NCBI RefSeq assembly: GCF_937616625.2
Contig: NC_065574.1
Span: 53,286,052 to 53,350,051 of the forward strand
Direction: 5' to 3'
DNA from: Mercurialis annua
Lineage: Eukaryota; Streptophyta; Magnoliopsida; Malpighiales; Euphorbiaceae
DNA length: 64,000 bases
The notes under the pieces are model-generated. The model was not told where the DNA came from, did not search any database, and worked only from the letters and a program-made list of their open reading frames with translations. The position numbers and the translations under genes were made by a program. Shown here one piece after another: positions 50,497-62,175 of the stretch (position 1 is its first letter; every line of letters starts with the position of its first letter).

Positions 50497-52986
50497 CTAT
50501 TCTTCCTTCTTTTCGGTCTTGTTTTCTTGGAGATCCACCACTGACTCGTCATAGCACTTCTTGGCTATTCCTTGGTCTCCTCTCAGCGTCACTACTCCCT
50601 TTTCGGTTGGTACTTTCATTGCCAACGCTCTTATGCTGGTTACTGCTGCCGAATCATGGAGGAAAGGCCTTCCTAGGATGGCATTGTATGTCAGTTCCAT
50701 GTCCACTATGTTAAATAGTGACATGATTTTCTTATTTATTCCTCTTTCTGGGCCGATTATTACTTCCAAGGTGACTGCTCCCAGTGGAGTGATGGAGGGG
50801 CCGCCGAGTCCTGATAGCGGAATTGGGACTCGGCGTAGCCTTGACGCTGTTCCTCCCAGCATTTTGTATGCTGCGTTTGTCATCAGGTTTACTGCGCTTC
50901 CTTCGTCGATTAGGATCCGCTCCATGTTCCAATTTTCAATGATAGTAGTTACTACCAAAGCATCGTTGTGGGGTGCTTTGACGTGTTCATAGTCTTCTAC
51001 ATCGAAGATCACTGGCGGCATGTGAGTTTCTCGTATGTTCATTACTTCCTTCCTCTGCTTCCTCCTGATCGTGGAGCTGCTATGCCCTCCACCATTAATC
51101 ATGTGTATGGTTCCCAGAATTTTGGATGGGCGCTCGTCTTCCTTTTCTTTCGGCTTGTCTTCTCTGTTTCTTTTTTCTCCCTTGTCATTGCTCTTCTCTT
51201 TTCGGGCCACAAATTTCCTCAGCTCGCCTGTGTCGATCATTCTTTCGATCTCGACCTTCAAGTCCCTGCAGGTATCCGTTTCATGTCCGTAATCGTCGTG
51301 AAATTTGCAGAACTTTCTAGTGTCTCTTATCTCTGCTTTCATCTTTGGTGGCCATACCACGTTTTTGACGTTTTCTTTGATCCACATGAGGACATTAGTT
51401 CGGCTGGTGTTTAGCGGGGTGAAGTTATTTTCGTCATCTCTGGGATCGTATCTTGATTCATATCTTGTCTGGGGGGCGAATCGTCTGCTTTCTTCGGGTC
51501 TTCCTCTCCTGTCATCAGGTTTGGACTTGATTTTTTCTCTGGATCTCTCTTTCGATTCTTTTCCTTTTGCTTCCTTACCGCGAATCGCCCTTCGCCCTTC
51601 GTCTAACTCGAAGTATTTCTGGGCTATGCCCATTAGGTTCGAGAAAGTTGTGGGTTTATTGACTAGCAACTTGTCCACCAGCTTCCCGAATCTCGTCCCT
51701 TCTCGCAATGCTTCTGTCGCCATGTCGACGTTCAGGTTATCTATCTTCATAGCTTGCTTGTTGAATCGTTCGATGTAGCTTCGCAGGGTTTCTCCTTCTT
51801 CTTGGATGCAGGCTCTCAGGATACTCGTAGTGGTTTTAGCTGGGATGTTCGTGAGATATCTATTAAGGAACTCCGTTGAGAGCGAAGCGAAGCTTTTGAT
51901 CGAGCCTGGTTTTAACTTGTTATACCATCTCTGGGCCGTGCCCGTGAGTGTGGTGGGAAAAACCCTGCAAAGAATGGCGTCTGATACGCTGAGTAGCCCC
52001 ATGGTCGCTGTGAACCTAGAAGTATGGTCTCGGGGGTCTCCTTCCCCATTGAAAATTGGAAGGATCGGCAACTTCATGCTGTGCGGGATAGTTTCCGCCA
52101 TGATCTCGGGCGAGAGGGGTGATCCTTTCAGCCTGAGGTCGTCTATATCCAATTCTTCAGATTTTAGCTTTTTGAGCGCTTTGGCGATCTTCTCTTCCAA
52201 ATCTTCTTCCACCACATATGTGGCTTTGCTTTTTTGGGGTGTCTCTGACGATTCGCCTTCTCCTTCTTGGTGTTTTTTCTTAGTTTGCTCTTTCCCTGCA
52301 TCTCTTTCTTGTCGCTTACTCTTTGGCGGGGCGTCTTCTTTTTCCTTCTCCCTTCGTTCGTCTCTCTTTGAATTCAGACCGCTCCGGGCGTCCTCCTGGT
52401 TGTGCTCATTTCTGGGTGTCTCCGGTGATTCCTCGTTAGATTTGTCTCTGTTCGGACTTTCCTCGTCGCTGGTTCTATTTTCTCGCTGGTTTCTTGCTTC
52501 GTTTCTTTCTCCGTTCCCTTTGGTTCGGGGTTCCTTGCTTTTATTGTTTTCTGCCCTTGCCTCTCGTCGGCCTGGGTTTGCATTTTCTGTTCTTTCTCTT
52601 CTTCTGGGAGCTGTAGGGCTGAAGTTTTCCCTTAGGATTTTCATAGTTTCTTCGTGTCTGTCGTTTGTTCTTTTGGCTTCGCTAGCCAATCTGTCAAGAT
52701 TTGCCTGTACAGATTCCAGTATCTTCTTCAGCATTTCGTTGTGTGAGTCTTGTGCTGCTGCGTTTGGTGCTTGTTCTTCAGTGCCTAGGTTGAAAGCAAT
52801 TGGGATGCTTCCCCTTATTGGATTAGTTTGGTACTGGGGTGTTGAGAAAGAGGGCCCTCCGGTGTTGCTTTTTTCCCCGGAGTTGTGAAGCCCGTCTTCC
52901 GTCACGTTGATTATCTCCGGAGTGCTTTTTGGGTCCATTGGTTGTTTGTCTTTCAGGTTTACTCTTTCAGAAGTCATCTTCTTCAA
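50497..52986 (-). CDS. Gag-protease polyprotein of the gypsy element
   Basis: An uninterrupted 829-codon ORF starts about 75 bp inside the 5' LTR. The N-terminal ~290 residues are charged and low in complexity (runs of E, K, R, N). A Retrotrans_gag domain follows (~310-480) with the family words CRVFPTTLTGTAQRWYNKL, SFASLSTEFLNRY and ETLRSYIERFN. A zinc finger of the gypsy type reads CKFHDDYGHETDTCRDL near ~560. The C-terminal part is a retropepsin-like domain with active-site D in LIDEGSAVNLM and the typical ending NAILGRPFL. The glycine and serine after D are kept, though D-E-G-S is unusual beside the common D-x-G-S/T-S. Gag should form the virus-like particle, and the protease should process the polyprotein. 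The ORF stops where pol would normally follow. Confidence 0.93.
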   Translation of the reverse strand: MKKMTSERVNLKDKQPMDPKSTPEIINVTEDGLHNSGEKSNTGGPSFSTPQYQTNPIRGSIPIAFNLGTEEQAPNAAAQDSHNEMLKKILESVQANLDRLASEAKRTNDRHEETMKILRENFSPTAPRRRERTENANPGRREARAENNKSKEPRTKGNGERNEARNQRENRTSDEESPNRDKSNEESPETPRNEHNQEDARSGLNSKRDERREKEKEDAPPKSKRQERDAGKEQTKKKHQEGEGESSETPQKSKATYVVEEDLEEKIAKALKKLKSEELDIDDLRLKGSPLSPEIMAETIPHSMKLPILPIFNGEGDPRDHTSRFTATMGLLSVSDAILCRVFPTTLTGTAQRWYNKLKPGSIKSFASLSTEFLNRYLTNIPAKTTTSILRACIQEEGETLRSYIERFNKQAMKIDNLNVDMATEALREGTRFGKLVDKLLVNKPTTFSNLMGIAQKYFELDEGRRAIRGKEAKGKESKERSREKIKSKPDDRRGRPEESRRFAPQTRYESRYDPRDDENNFTPLNTSRTNVLMWIKENVKNVVWPPKMKAEIRDTRKFCKFHDDYGHETDTCRDLKVEIERMIDTGELRKFVARKEKSNDKGEKRNREDKPKEKEDERPSKILGTIHMINGGGHSSSTIRRKQRKEVMNIRETHMPPVIFDVEDYEHVKAPHNDALVVTTIIENWNMERILIDEGSAVNLMTNAAYKMLGGTASRLRRVPIPLSGLGGPSITPLGAVTLEVIIGPERGINKKIMSLFNIVDMELTYNAILGRPFLHDSAAVTSIRALAMKVPTEKGVVTLRGDQGIAKKCYDESVVDLQENKTEKKEE

Positions 52987-53041
52987 TGAGATTTGTTTTT
53001 GAGTTCAGAAAAGCTCCTTCTTTTGAAGTTTAGTTAAGCTG

Positions 53042-53059
53042 TTCCCACAGACGGCGCCA
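53042..53059 (-). promoter_or_regulatory. Primer-binding site of the gypsy element
   Basis: Two bases inside the 5' LTR, the minus strand reads TGGCGCCGTCTGTGGGAA, the primer site type common in plant Tat/Athila-group elements. I do not assign the tRNA. Confidence 0.85.
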
Positions 53060-53061
53060 AT

Positions 53062-53655
53062 TGATGGAGTCTGCCTTCTGAACCGGTGAGTGAACCTGCA
53101 AAACAGGGTAGAAGCTAACCGGACGGTGGTTGTCCGATTAACTCTCCGATGCTAAAGTCAGTTTAGAGCTTTGAGCAGCGTTTTGAGTATATGAATGTAA
53201 TTGTGATTCTAGGCATACCTCGTGCTCCTTTTATAGTAGTCGAATATACCTAGTAGAGTTGTATTAGGCAGGTGAATCCTACTTTGTAGGGATTCGGCCG
53301 TATCGTAGATATTCTCCTGATTTGTCGGGATCTACCTTAATCTGATAAGAGTCCTATTTAGGAACGTCTTCCTAAATAGTCTTATCTTCCTAAAGTAGAG
53401 CTTATCTTTCCATATGTAGTGTTTGTGTCCGAATAGGACAATATTTCCATACTTAGTCGTTTACCCGAATCCCGGACCTGACGCGCTCTTGGCGGATCAT
53501 ATGGGATTCGGTCTTTATTAGCGTGTTACCGAATCTTAGAGATTCGGTATCTCCTTCATATCTTTCGGTCTTCAGGGGGAGTCCGGTATCGTCTGAGAGT
53601 GGATCTCCTGCGACTCGGCTCCTATTATATTTACAATAGGATTCGGTATCCATCA
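53062..53655 (-). repeat. 5' LTR of the gypsy element
   Basis: 594 bp, TG..CA, near-identical to 48256-48849. A TATAAAAGG box on the minus strand at 53227-53235 marks the likely promoter of the gag transcript. Confidence 0.97.
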
Positions 53656-53660
53656 CTATT

Positions 53661-55202
53661 AATGCAAAAATTGGTTAGACTTTAGGGAAAACAAAAATAT
53701 CTAGAGTAGCAATTTCTTTCTAATTATGCATAAAGACAATAATCCCTTCAAGAAATAGAGAGCAAAAATAAACATATTTATATAGCATCAATATACTAAA
53801 AACAACAAAAGAAAAAGAAAAATTCTCTGATCAAATAAACGACCACGACGACGACAACTAGAACCCAGAAACCAAAAGATAATTAGGTATTATCAGTCAT
53901 AAACCTCCAAGAAACTGATATCATGAGTTGGCCTATATGCAATATCGCACATATCTCATTCTGGGCTTGCCTTTTAGGATTATTGAACAAATATCGCGCA
54001 TAAATTATTTATTTTTAACTTTTTAAATGAAAAAAGATTCAAATAAGTATTTTATGATTTTTTTGAATAAAAAAAGTTTAATTTGATTTAGAAGTGTATT
54101 GACTGAAATGTGTTTGTGTTGTCGGACTTGTAAAATATCAAGTTTTTTTATTAAAGGTCATTCATCTCCTCCAAATGTATTTACCAAATGTATTTAAAAA
54201 ATTATTAATTAAATTATTTTCAAACAATAGTTATGTTTGGAATGAACGAATGTAAATTATAAAATGGCTGATACATATTTCTACCCACACATATGACTTC
54301 TAGGGTTTTAATACTTCAGCATTTCTTTAACTAATTATATTGTTTAATACGCCGTTGTAATTCGAACAATTAAATTAAATAATAAAGACTTTTTTTAACT
54401 TGTGTTTGTCCTAAACTGTAAATAATAAAGACTTAATTGGAGTTCACTGCTCTCCAATAAAATTGGTGGTCGGAAGCAGAGTGCACGTCCGGCTCTACTA
54501 AAAGATAGCTCCGCCATGGATTACAAGCATTATAAGGTGATCGTGACAGTTTATAATTCGATAACCAAATTGCAAATAAAATAATAATATGGTATTTTTT
54601 TGGAAGCAATAACTATAGATATATCTTGTTGGATGGATATAGTACGTATGAAAGTTTATACTAGTATACAAAGATGTGGTGCAAAAAAACACACACACAT
54701 GCACTAAGTTTGAGGTATATGGTGGCTCGGGCTTATCACGTGGACGCACCTTAGCATTGGCTGGTTCAGCTGCTGAGTCATTTTGGATCTTAGGACTTAG
54801 CCAGAAGCTCCATGCGATTCTATCAGACAAACTTAACAAAAACTAAAAAGAAAAACCAAAGCTGAAGAAATAAATTTGTGCATGTGATAATGTTGTTGGA
54901 AAACATGAATGCAAGATGCAAGTTGCTGAAAATATGGGAGTATTCATCCAAAACAGATGACATATTATGAATACGTATGGCTACACTAATTGCTTTGAAT
55001 TTTGATCGGAGGTGGATCTAGATTTTTTTTAATCCAATTTATATTTTAGTTTATTATTGATTTTTTGATATTTTGGATTCAACTTTTATGAAATTCCAGT
55101 TTTATTATAAACTCTATTTCTAAGAAGCACGGAAACTTCATTAAAGTTGCGTGTCCCGTTCAGAAACCTTTCGGAAACCGAAAACTTTGAAAAACTCTCG
55201 AA
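53661..55202. other. Gene-free spacer
   Basis: No coding sequence or paired repeats are recognised. A short AC run lies near 54690-54699. Confidence 0.5.
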
Positions 55203-55830
55203 AACTTTGTCACGACCCAAAATCATGAGTCGCAACCGGCGCTAGGGAATGGGAGTGGTAGCTCCAAAACCCGTAGCAAGCCTAAAACTACTATAATTTT
55301 TTTTTTTTCGCAAATTAAATCATATTTTATATATCACAACAATATCAAAATACGCACGACCCCTGTTTGAAAAATACATCAGAGTTAAAGCGTTTTACAA
55401 AATAGAGTCTGTTTCTCTAAACTACTGCGGACTTGCTAGAATGAGAACTAGGTCTCATGACTCGTACTACTTTCGAGAATTAAAACTTCGGAAGCTTCAT
55501 TCTCCAAATCGTACCTAACTCAACCTGTAAAAATTGGAGTAACAACGGGGTCAGTATAAAACTGAGTGAATACACATAATTACAAGTAATATTACATAAA
55601 GGGTGAAAACGTTTGAAAACTTCTTTATGTAGAAAATATTCTTTTTGGATCATACTTCATATGATATTACTTCCAAACATACTTCGTATGTTCATTCATA
55701 TTTCCATGATCACGTACGTGTCATAAACTAAACGTTTATGTTATAGACGTACCTGATACCTTTGCCTCATTCCTATATCTCATGTACGTTTATACTACGT
55801 ACATACTTGTCATATTTTGTTTATTGTTAT

Positions 55831-57264
55831 TGATAGGAGTAGAAATACTCCTATTTTCTAGATACTTTCAGGTCTTTTTAATGCGTATTTAATGTCAAAT
55901 TCATGTTATTTGTGGTTCTTATTGTTATGTCCAAGTTTTTCAGGTATATGCATGAAAACGGATGATTTCGGAGCTTATTAGAGTGATTTTGGACTTGCGG
56001 AGGACTCGGGAAGCAGTTGAAGCAAGAATCGGAGGTTTGGAGCCAAAATCTGTAAGTGCACGTCGTGCACGTTGGGAGCACGTCAGGGTCCAGTGTCCAG
56101 AACTTTGGAGATGGGAGAGCACGTCGTTGAGCACGACGTGCTTGAAGAAAACTGGGACCGCACGACGTGCGGTCTTGCTGTGCACGTCGTGCGGTGTGGA
56201 ATGAAGAAGGGCACGACGTGCCCTTGACTCCTGCACGTCGTGCCCCCTTCGATAGCAGCCGGCGAAATTGACATTTTAGCCCGTATTTGACTATTAAAGA
56301 CCTGGGTATTTTGGGAATTTCACATAGCTCGAAGATTACAAGAAAACATAGTATAAATACCATTCTTAATCATGGTATTAGGGTTCGCGACTTTGTTTTT
56401 GAGATTATACCTTAGTTTATTACAATTTTAGTTTCGTTCTTCATTATTATCGCTGGATTTTTATTGTTCATTATTAGTTTACTTCAACCAAGGTACGATT
56501 GATATTAATTTCATACTTCAGTATTTATTTAATCGCAGAATGAATTCGTTAATTATTGCTTTAAGTCTTTTTATTATTATGTCTAGCTAAACCCTTCATT
56601 GGGGATTATTAATCTAAATTATGTCTGTTTAATTGAATTGAATTTATGGGTTTTTGTTCTTGATGGGTTTTAATTATTGTGCTTAATGCTTAGCCTAAAC
56701 TGATCACTTAGTCTATGCCGTTTGTTTTAGTTTTAGCTCGAGAGAGTAAAATTGGAATAGAACAATATAATTAAGAACGCAGGAGTTAATTGTGCGAGAG
56801 TGAATTAACGAGTGCGGGTTCATTGAATTTGCTTAACAACCATTAAATTGATTTATACATAGGTTAATCATTGTGCGAGAGTGAATAATTAATCTAGTAT
56901 TAGTGAGTTTAATGCTTTTGCCTGTAATTGCTCGAGAGAGAATTTTAGGTGCTCTAGATTAGTTCGAACATCATCAGAACAATACAATCCATAACCCAAA
57001 TCAAGTAAACAGCATAACGAAGATTAATAATCCCTGCCTTTCCCATTATTGTTAAAACACCGTTTGAATTACAGCTTTAGTTACTTTAAATTACAATTGT
57101 TAATTTCTGTCTTTTAATTACAAAACAAACAAAAACTATCTTTTCGGCTATTCGAATCGAGTTCCTTAACTGGTTGTCTTTAGAAGCTTTCTCTGTGGGT
57201 ACGATATCCGGACTTCGCAGTCTGTATTACAAGTTGGCATACGTACGCTTGCGTATTTTCACCA
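55831..57264 (+). mobile_element. Nested Athila/Tat-like solo LTR
   Basis: The block has the layout of a long gypsy LTR: TGATAGGAGTAGAAATACTCC at 55831, a TATAAATACC box at about 56352, and a 3' segment with CTCTGTGGGTACGATATCCGG and CGCTTGCGTATTTTCACCA, typical just before the LTR end in this group. The right border is 57264. The left border is not settled: 55831 has the better LTR start, while a TG at 55953 gives a matching 5-bp duplication ATGCA (55948-55952 and 57265-57269). No internal region or second LTR is seen. Non-coding. Confidence 0.6.
56058..56243. repeat. Palindrome cluster 1: six copies of GCACGWCGTGC
   Basis: Perfect copies start at 56058, 56131, 56160, 56182, 56211 and 56233, with partial copies near 56077 and 56119. 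Several extend further as palindromes (for example 56056-56070, 56158-56172 and 56209-56223), with different flanking bases each time. It lies in the 5' part of the nested LTR, upstream of its TATA box. Confidence 0.95.
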
Positions 57265-57279
57265 ATGCACCCCCCTAGT

Positions 57280-57379
57280 GCACGTCGTGCACCTTCGAAT
57301 TTGGGAGGTGCACGTCGTGCACCTCCTCAGGGCACGTCGTGCCCCTGCACGACGTGCTCTAACCTTGAGCACGTCGTGC
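57280..57379. repeat. Palindrome cluster 2: five copies of GCACGWCGTGC
   Basis: Perfect copies start at 57280, 57310, 57332, 57347 and 57369, and a partial copy lies at 57390. The copy at 57310 is the centre of a 23-bp perfect odd palindrome (57304-57326). It lies just outside the nested LTR, in the chromovirus LTR. Confidence 0.95.
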
Positions 57380-58518
57380 ACCTTCGTGGGCACGACTCCG
57401 ACCGCTGAAAACGGCCATTCCGACGTGCTAAATCAATCCCGAACTCATCCAACATCCATATAGCATCCTAATCTATCCAAAAACACAATAAAAACGTATA
57501 AAACGAATCAAATACGTAATCGCGATACGGTTTCGCCGTAACCTAATTTTCAAATCAAAAACCCATCCAATAAACTCAAATAAACGGCAAAACGACGTGC
57601 TTACCGTGATTACCCGTTGAAATACGATCGTTTCGAGCTATAGAACGTCAAAAACGGACGAGAAACGGAGATCGTACGATGAAAACGGTGAGAACGGCGA
57701 AGAACGAAAGAAATGAATCTGATGGTTACTGATAGCTTCTGTATCATTCCTTTCCTTATCTCATTTCTTATATATGATTGGCAAATGTACCACTTTAATC
57801 CTTCATTTCTTTAACTTAAACCATTTCTCTTTTAAACTTTCTATTTTAACCAAATGGTTAATTATTCACTTCAACTCAATTACTTACGTATTATTTATAT
57901 CCAATAAATAATACTAACCCAATTATTATTATTTTCCGACAATAATCTTTTAATTACTATTCTCGAAGCTTAATTGGCTAATTGACATTTTGGTCCTTGA
58001 ACTTTTTCCAAAAGTTACAATTTAGCCCAAAACCTATCCGCGTCCAAATTTTAAAAGGTCTCCGATTGACTCGAGACTTTTACCATAGATACTATAAATC
58101 ATTTCACGGACTTTGGCGAAATAAATTCCATTACGGGATTTATAATTTATTTTATATTAATTTCCGAAGTTATTTCCTTTAATCCCGCTAATTAGCTTAA
58201 TAAAATTATTCCAATTTCCCGATATAATTAAATTAAATTCTTCTTAACTTAATTTATCGGAATTCCGGACACGTGGCACGACTTAATTATTTGGGGTATT
58301 ACAAACTTATAAGAAAAGTTTCGGGCCGTTTCAATAAATCCAAAAGATAAAACGGTTATAACAAACCTAAAAAATTCTCAACAAATAATTTTTCTTAATC
58401 AATTATCCGCAACATTTGTAGTTCACATTGTCTATAATAAAACTTATCTTTTTATTTTTATTGGATTTAATTATATTTGATTTATTTTATTAATAGGCAT
58501 AAATATATACGTACAATT

Positions 58519-58525
<7 letters not shown>

Positions 58526-58570
<45 letters not shown>
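58526..58570. repeat. (TA)n microsatellite
   Basis: An uninterrupted run of TA dinucleotides of about 45 bp. A run of about 23 A follows at 58721-58743. Confidence 0.95.
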
Positions 58571-58574
<4 letters not shown>

Positions 58575-58744
58575 TTATAATTTTTAATATTATAAATATA
58601 ATTTTATAATTTATACATTTTTCTTACATTTCGTATTTTTCATTTTTAAAAAAATGTCATTTTTTCGTGTCTGTCTTTCCTGTTTTCCGTTTCCGTACTA
58701 TCTACTTCTATTCTATCTATAAAAAAAAAAAAAAAAAAAAAAAC

Positions 58745-61148
58745 TGATTTCAATTCGGATTAAAATCTAACCTAGTTTATGGATAATTCCACCACTAATA
58801 TTTGATCCTTTAACTAAGGTATCTAGTTGTTGTATGGATTTTTCAGATGTATGCTTTCACAAATGACACTTGTTTCCTATTACTTAACCACTTGACACTT
58901 GTTTCTGTTAGTTTTTTTAAAAATTTGCCCCTTTCAACTAACTGTTTTTCTTCTGATAGAAACTTATATTTTATTCTAGGGATCTCGATTTTAAACCTCT
59001 ATAATATTACATCACTCATATGATAAGATCAGTCCATATTAGTCAAAATATAAATAAAAAATAAACAAACTATAATAGCTATATAATAAAAATTATTAAG
59101 AAATATTATAAAAAATAAAATATTATTTATTTATAATGATTTCTTTCATTTTTATTATATTTAGATTATAAATAAATTGAGAATCTAAATTGGTTTTACT
59201 AGCGTGAATTAAATGATTTTATATAAATCGTCAAATATTATTATTTTTAAATTTATTTTTCATTAATGTAAATTTCATAAAAAAAGATAGCCATAAACTA
59301 TAATTTTCTCTATAAAAATGAAGATATGACTGCATGATGCCCACACCAACACCACAAGTTGCTGTCGGCCCAAAGGTGCAGAGTTCAACGTTTAAGTCCA
59401 ACTCGGCCTTCGAGGCCTCAAGTGGTTTATGACAAGTGGGCCTGTAATTTGTCCATTTATGATTTTATTTGGATTAATCAGAGAAATATGATATTTATTT
59501 TATTTAGACTTAACTCATCTAAAGATTTTTACACTTTATTATTTTTATTCTTAAAAGTTTTATACTATTTTTTATTTTTCAAGTTCTTCTACGTATTTGG
59601 CAAAAAAAAATTCTTCTATGTATCTAATTTTCAATTTTTATATCCTTTTTTAATTTTTTAGTTCTTTTATTTATATTTTTTTGTTCCTTCAGTCCTTAAA
59701 AAGGATATGAAAATTGGAATTTGTCAAATAAAGGGATCCGAAAATAAACAATTTATAAATAAGGACCTCTCGAATAAAACCAGTGAAGTTGAAGAGTTTG
59801 CGGATGAGTTTTACCTTTTATTTACTGGCATTTTCTAACCTCTGTATTTTTTATATATTTTTATACTCCTTTTCCGTCTATTAAGTTTTAATTTAACTTA
59901 ATTTTTTTCAATTTTCTTACTCATTCTCTCTTTTTTTTTTCTAATTATATTCTCCACTTCGTTGCAAACTATTGGACAACGGCTTGCTTGAATGAGGGCT
60001 CAATCACATTTCTCCAATATGCACCTCCGCAAAAATGGAAGCCCACTTGATTCTAGAAAAAGATTCTAGATCTATTTTGGTTGTGATTTTCTTAAAATTT
60101 GTAGATTTAAATCTATAATTTGTTTTCCATTTTATAGTTTGATCTTAGTTTATTTTTATATTTTTTTATTAATCATGAATTAATCTAGAATTTGAGATAG
60201 AGTACAATTTAATTAAGAAGACTGTTAATTACAATATCTCAATAAAATTTCGTTTGATACATTGTTTACTCAATGAGTTTTAAATTTTTCCTTTACATTT
60301 AAGTTTTCTTTTAAGGAGAGAAATAATACTTCCAGCCTAATTCATGGGTATGATAATAATTAAATGATCTAGAAAATATAATAACACAAAAAATTATACT
60401 TTATAAAATATAATTAGTAAAAATTTGAGATATGATACTTTTATATAATTTTTTTGTCTTTTAAATTTTTTAAAAATTAATTTTTTAACTTTTTAAGGTA
60501 GACCAAGGCACTGCCTGACCCTGCTTTGTCTTATTTACTAGTTTCTGATGTCATTTTTGTATTATTAGTAATATTGTATGCTATATGTTTCATGGAATAT
60601 CTCATTGAATATTCGTATATTTTTATAATTTTTTAATCTAATTTTATAAAATTTTATAAGATTTCATAATTATGAAATGCGTATATACATTTACTTGTGT
60701 ATTGAAATTATACATCACTTTTAGAGGAGTTGGAATTTTCAAAACAAAATGTAAAGAAATTATAAGAATATCCACCGTTATTATTGGAAGAAATTTTATA
60801 TTTTCATAATATGACATTGTATTGTTGATATTTTTGGTTGATGTAAACAATAGATGTTGCAAAAAAAAAATCATATATTTTGAATTTGTTTGTATATTCA
60901 CAATTAAATTACATACAATTCAAATAATTGTATGAGAATTTGTGTAATTTTATTTAGTTACTAAAAATTAATTTTAAATAATTTCATAATGTTATACATT
61001 GTTATCTTTTTTTCAAAATGTTTTATTATCCATAACATTACTTCCATAAGTTTTCCAAACGATCGTATAAACTTTTATACCTACTAGGCCGGCCAAAGAG
61101 CTTCATATTAATAGCAGTACACCCAAGGCCAAGGTGAAGAGAGCTTCT
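58745..61148. other. AT-rich spacer with a possible worn MITE
   Basis: No gene is found. The words TTAACTCATCTAAAGATTTTTAC (near 59510) and GGATGAGTTTTACCTTTT (near 59802) may be the worn ends of a MITE of about 320 bp. A 13-bp near-repeat TTCTTCTAYGTAT at 59584 and 59611 brackets a short A-rich insert. Confidence 0.4.
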
Positions 61149-61409
61149 CACTATAATATTTAGTAATAAATATTTCTATAGTTAATTTTTTTATTGTTAA
61201 AAGATATTTTGCAGTAATAATTTTAAAAATTGATGTTATTAGTTAAGTTATAGCAATATTTTACAGCAAATTTTACTATCAATTATTTAAGACAACATTT
61301 TATTAGCAGTAACATGCCACAATTTTTTTTTGTTATATGTTAATAGTAATAATTTTAATATTATTAGCAGTAAAAGTATCTACTACTAATTTTAGTATTT
61401 CTTATAGTG
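61149..61409. mobile_element. Mini-CACTA element, 261 bp, 3-bp TSD
   Basis: It begins CACTATAATATTTAGTAAT and ends TAGTATTTCTTATAGTG. The triplet TCT repeats at 61146-61148 and 61410-61412, the CACTA duplication size. Sub-terminal words AGTAATAATTTTA and AGCAGTAA recur several times in both orientations. Non-coding. Confidence 0.88.
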
Positions 61410-62175
61410 TCTCTTGAATCCTTGGCGAAAAAGAAAGTGAGAGAAGGCTATTTTCGTTTGATAATTCAAAATTATTAGAATACCATGCAACTCTTGCTTC
61501 ATAATATTTGATAATAAACATATACCACTATATTTTATCATTAAGTATAACTAAAATAATGTCATTTCAAATTAATATATCATACAAATTTAATAAATAA
61601 TAGTCATAATTTTTTAAACAAAAAATAATAAAAGTGATTGAAATACATGTTGTGTACTCCATTCATTTTTAATACGTTTTGAATTAATTGGCAAAAGAAT
61701 ATTTTAATTGTGTGTGCATAATTGAAATTGATTTATCTATACTAGATATAAAAGCACGGATTTGGAGGGGGGGAGGACAAGCAAATTTACTGAATAATTC
61801 TTTTCAGTTTACTACTAAATAAAGGTTTTATAGTCATTAACTAATTAGTTATTTAATTAATTTTTATTGTAATTAAAGTCCTAATTAGAATAGGTAGCTA
61901 AATTATCTCCAATTTAATTTTTATTATGTAAAAAATAACTAAATTGTCTCCAAATTAGTAGGAATACCTATCTTTTAGTTTGATTGAACTACAAATTAAA
62001 ATATTGTATTTAGTCAATATATTATTATTTAAGTTTCTATCTTATATTTTTAAAGATATTATTAATAAAATTAAGTTAATTATTTAATTATGATTATTAT
62101 AAAACCAAAAAAAAAAATCAATATGAAAAAACATTTAATAACCGAATGTATTATATTTACTTTTACTATTAGTTT

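Larger units (their letters stand above)
48256..53655 (-). mobile_element. Young non-autonomous Ty3/gypsy element with gag-protease only
   Basis: Complete element of 5400 bp on the minus strand, with two 594-bp LTRs and a perfect 5-bp duplication CTATT at 48251-48255 and 53656-53660. The LTRs are TG..CA and differ at two positions, both transitions, so insertion is very recent. From the 5' side: LTR, primer site TGGCGCC.., one long gag-protease ORF, a hairpin-rich spacer, an antisense coiled-coil ORF, a G-rich polypurine tract, LTR. Only ~1.65 kb separates the gag-protease stop from the 3' LTR, and no reverse transcriptase, RNase H or integrase motif lies in it. The gag, protease and CX2H..GH..C finger style fits the Tat/Athila side of Ty3/gypsy. 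An antisense ORF before the 3' LTR is a known Tat feature. It must use pol proteins of another element. Confidence 0.95.
55208..58303. mobile_element. Solo chromovirus-type LTR, with a second LTR nested inside
   Basis: It begins TGTCACGACCCAAAATCATG and ends ATTTGGGGTATTACA, the hallmark ends of plant Tekay/Del-type chromovirus LTRs. It has a perfect 5-bp duplication AACTT at 55203-55207 and 58304-58308. No gag-pol or second LTR lies next to it, so it is a solo LTR formed by recombination. Its length (3.1 kb) is inflated by an inner LTR insertion ending at 57264. Non-coding. The outer part at 57280-57379 contains five copies of an 11-bp palindrome. Confidence 0.8.

Noticed and set aside
51806..52888. 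A 360-codon open frame on the plus strand
   Set aside because: It is the antisense shadow of the gag-protease gene, rich in S, L and F because the sense strand encodes charged low-complexity gag.
55878..56363. Frames with repeated ARRA/HVV/TSC peptides
   Set aside because: The repeats are only the translation of the GCACGWCGTGC palindrome in LTR DNA; the frame is not a gene.
56058..57379. CRISPR-like array of short repeats
   Set aside because: The repeats are palindromic and irregularly spaced (4-40 bp, then a 1-kb gap), in plant LTR DNA with no cas genes.
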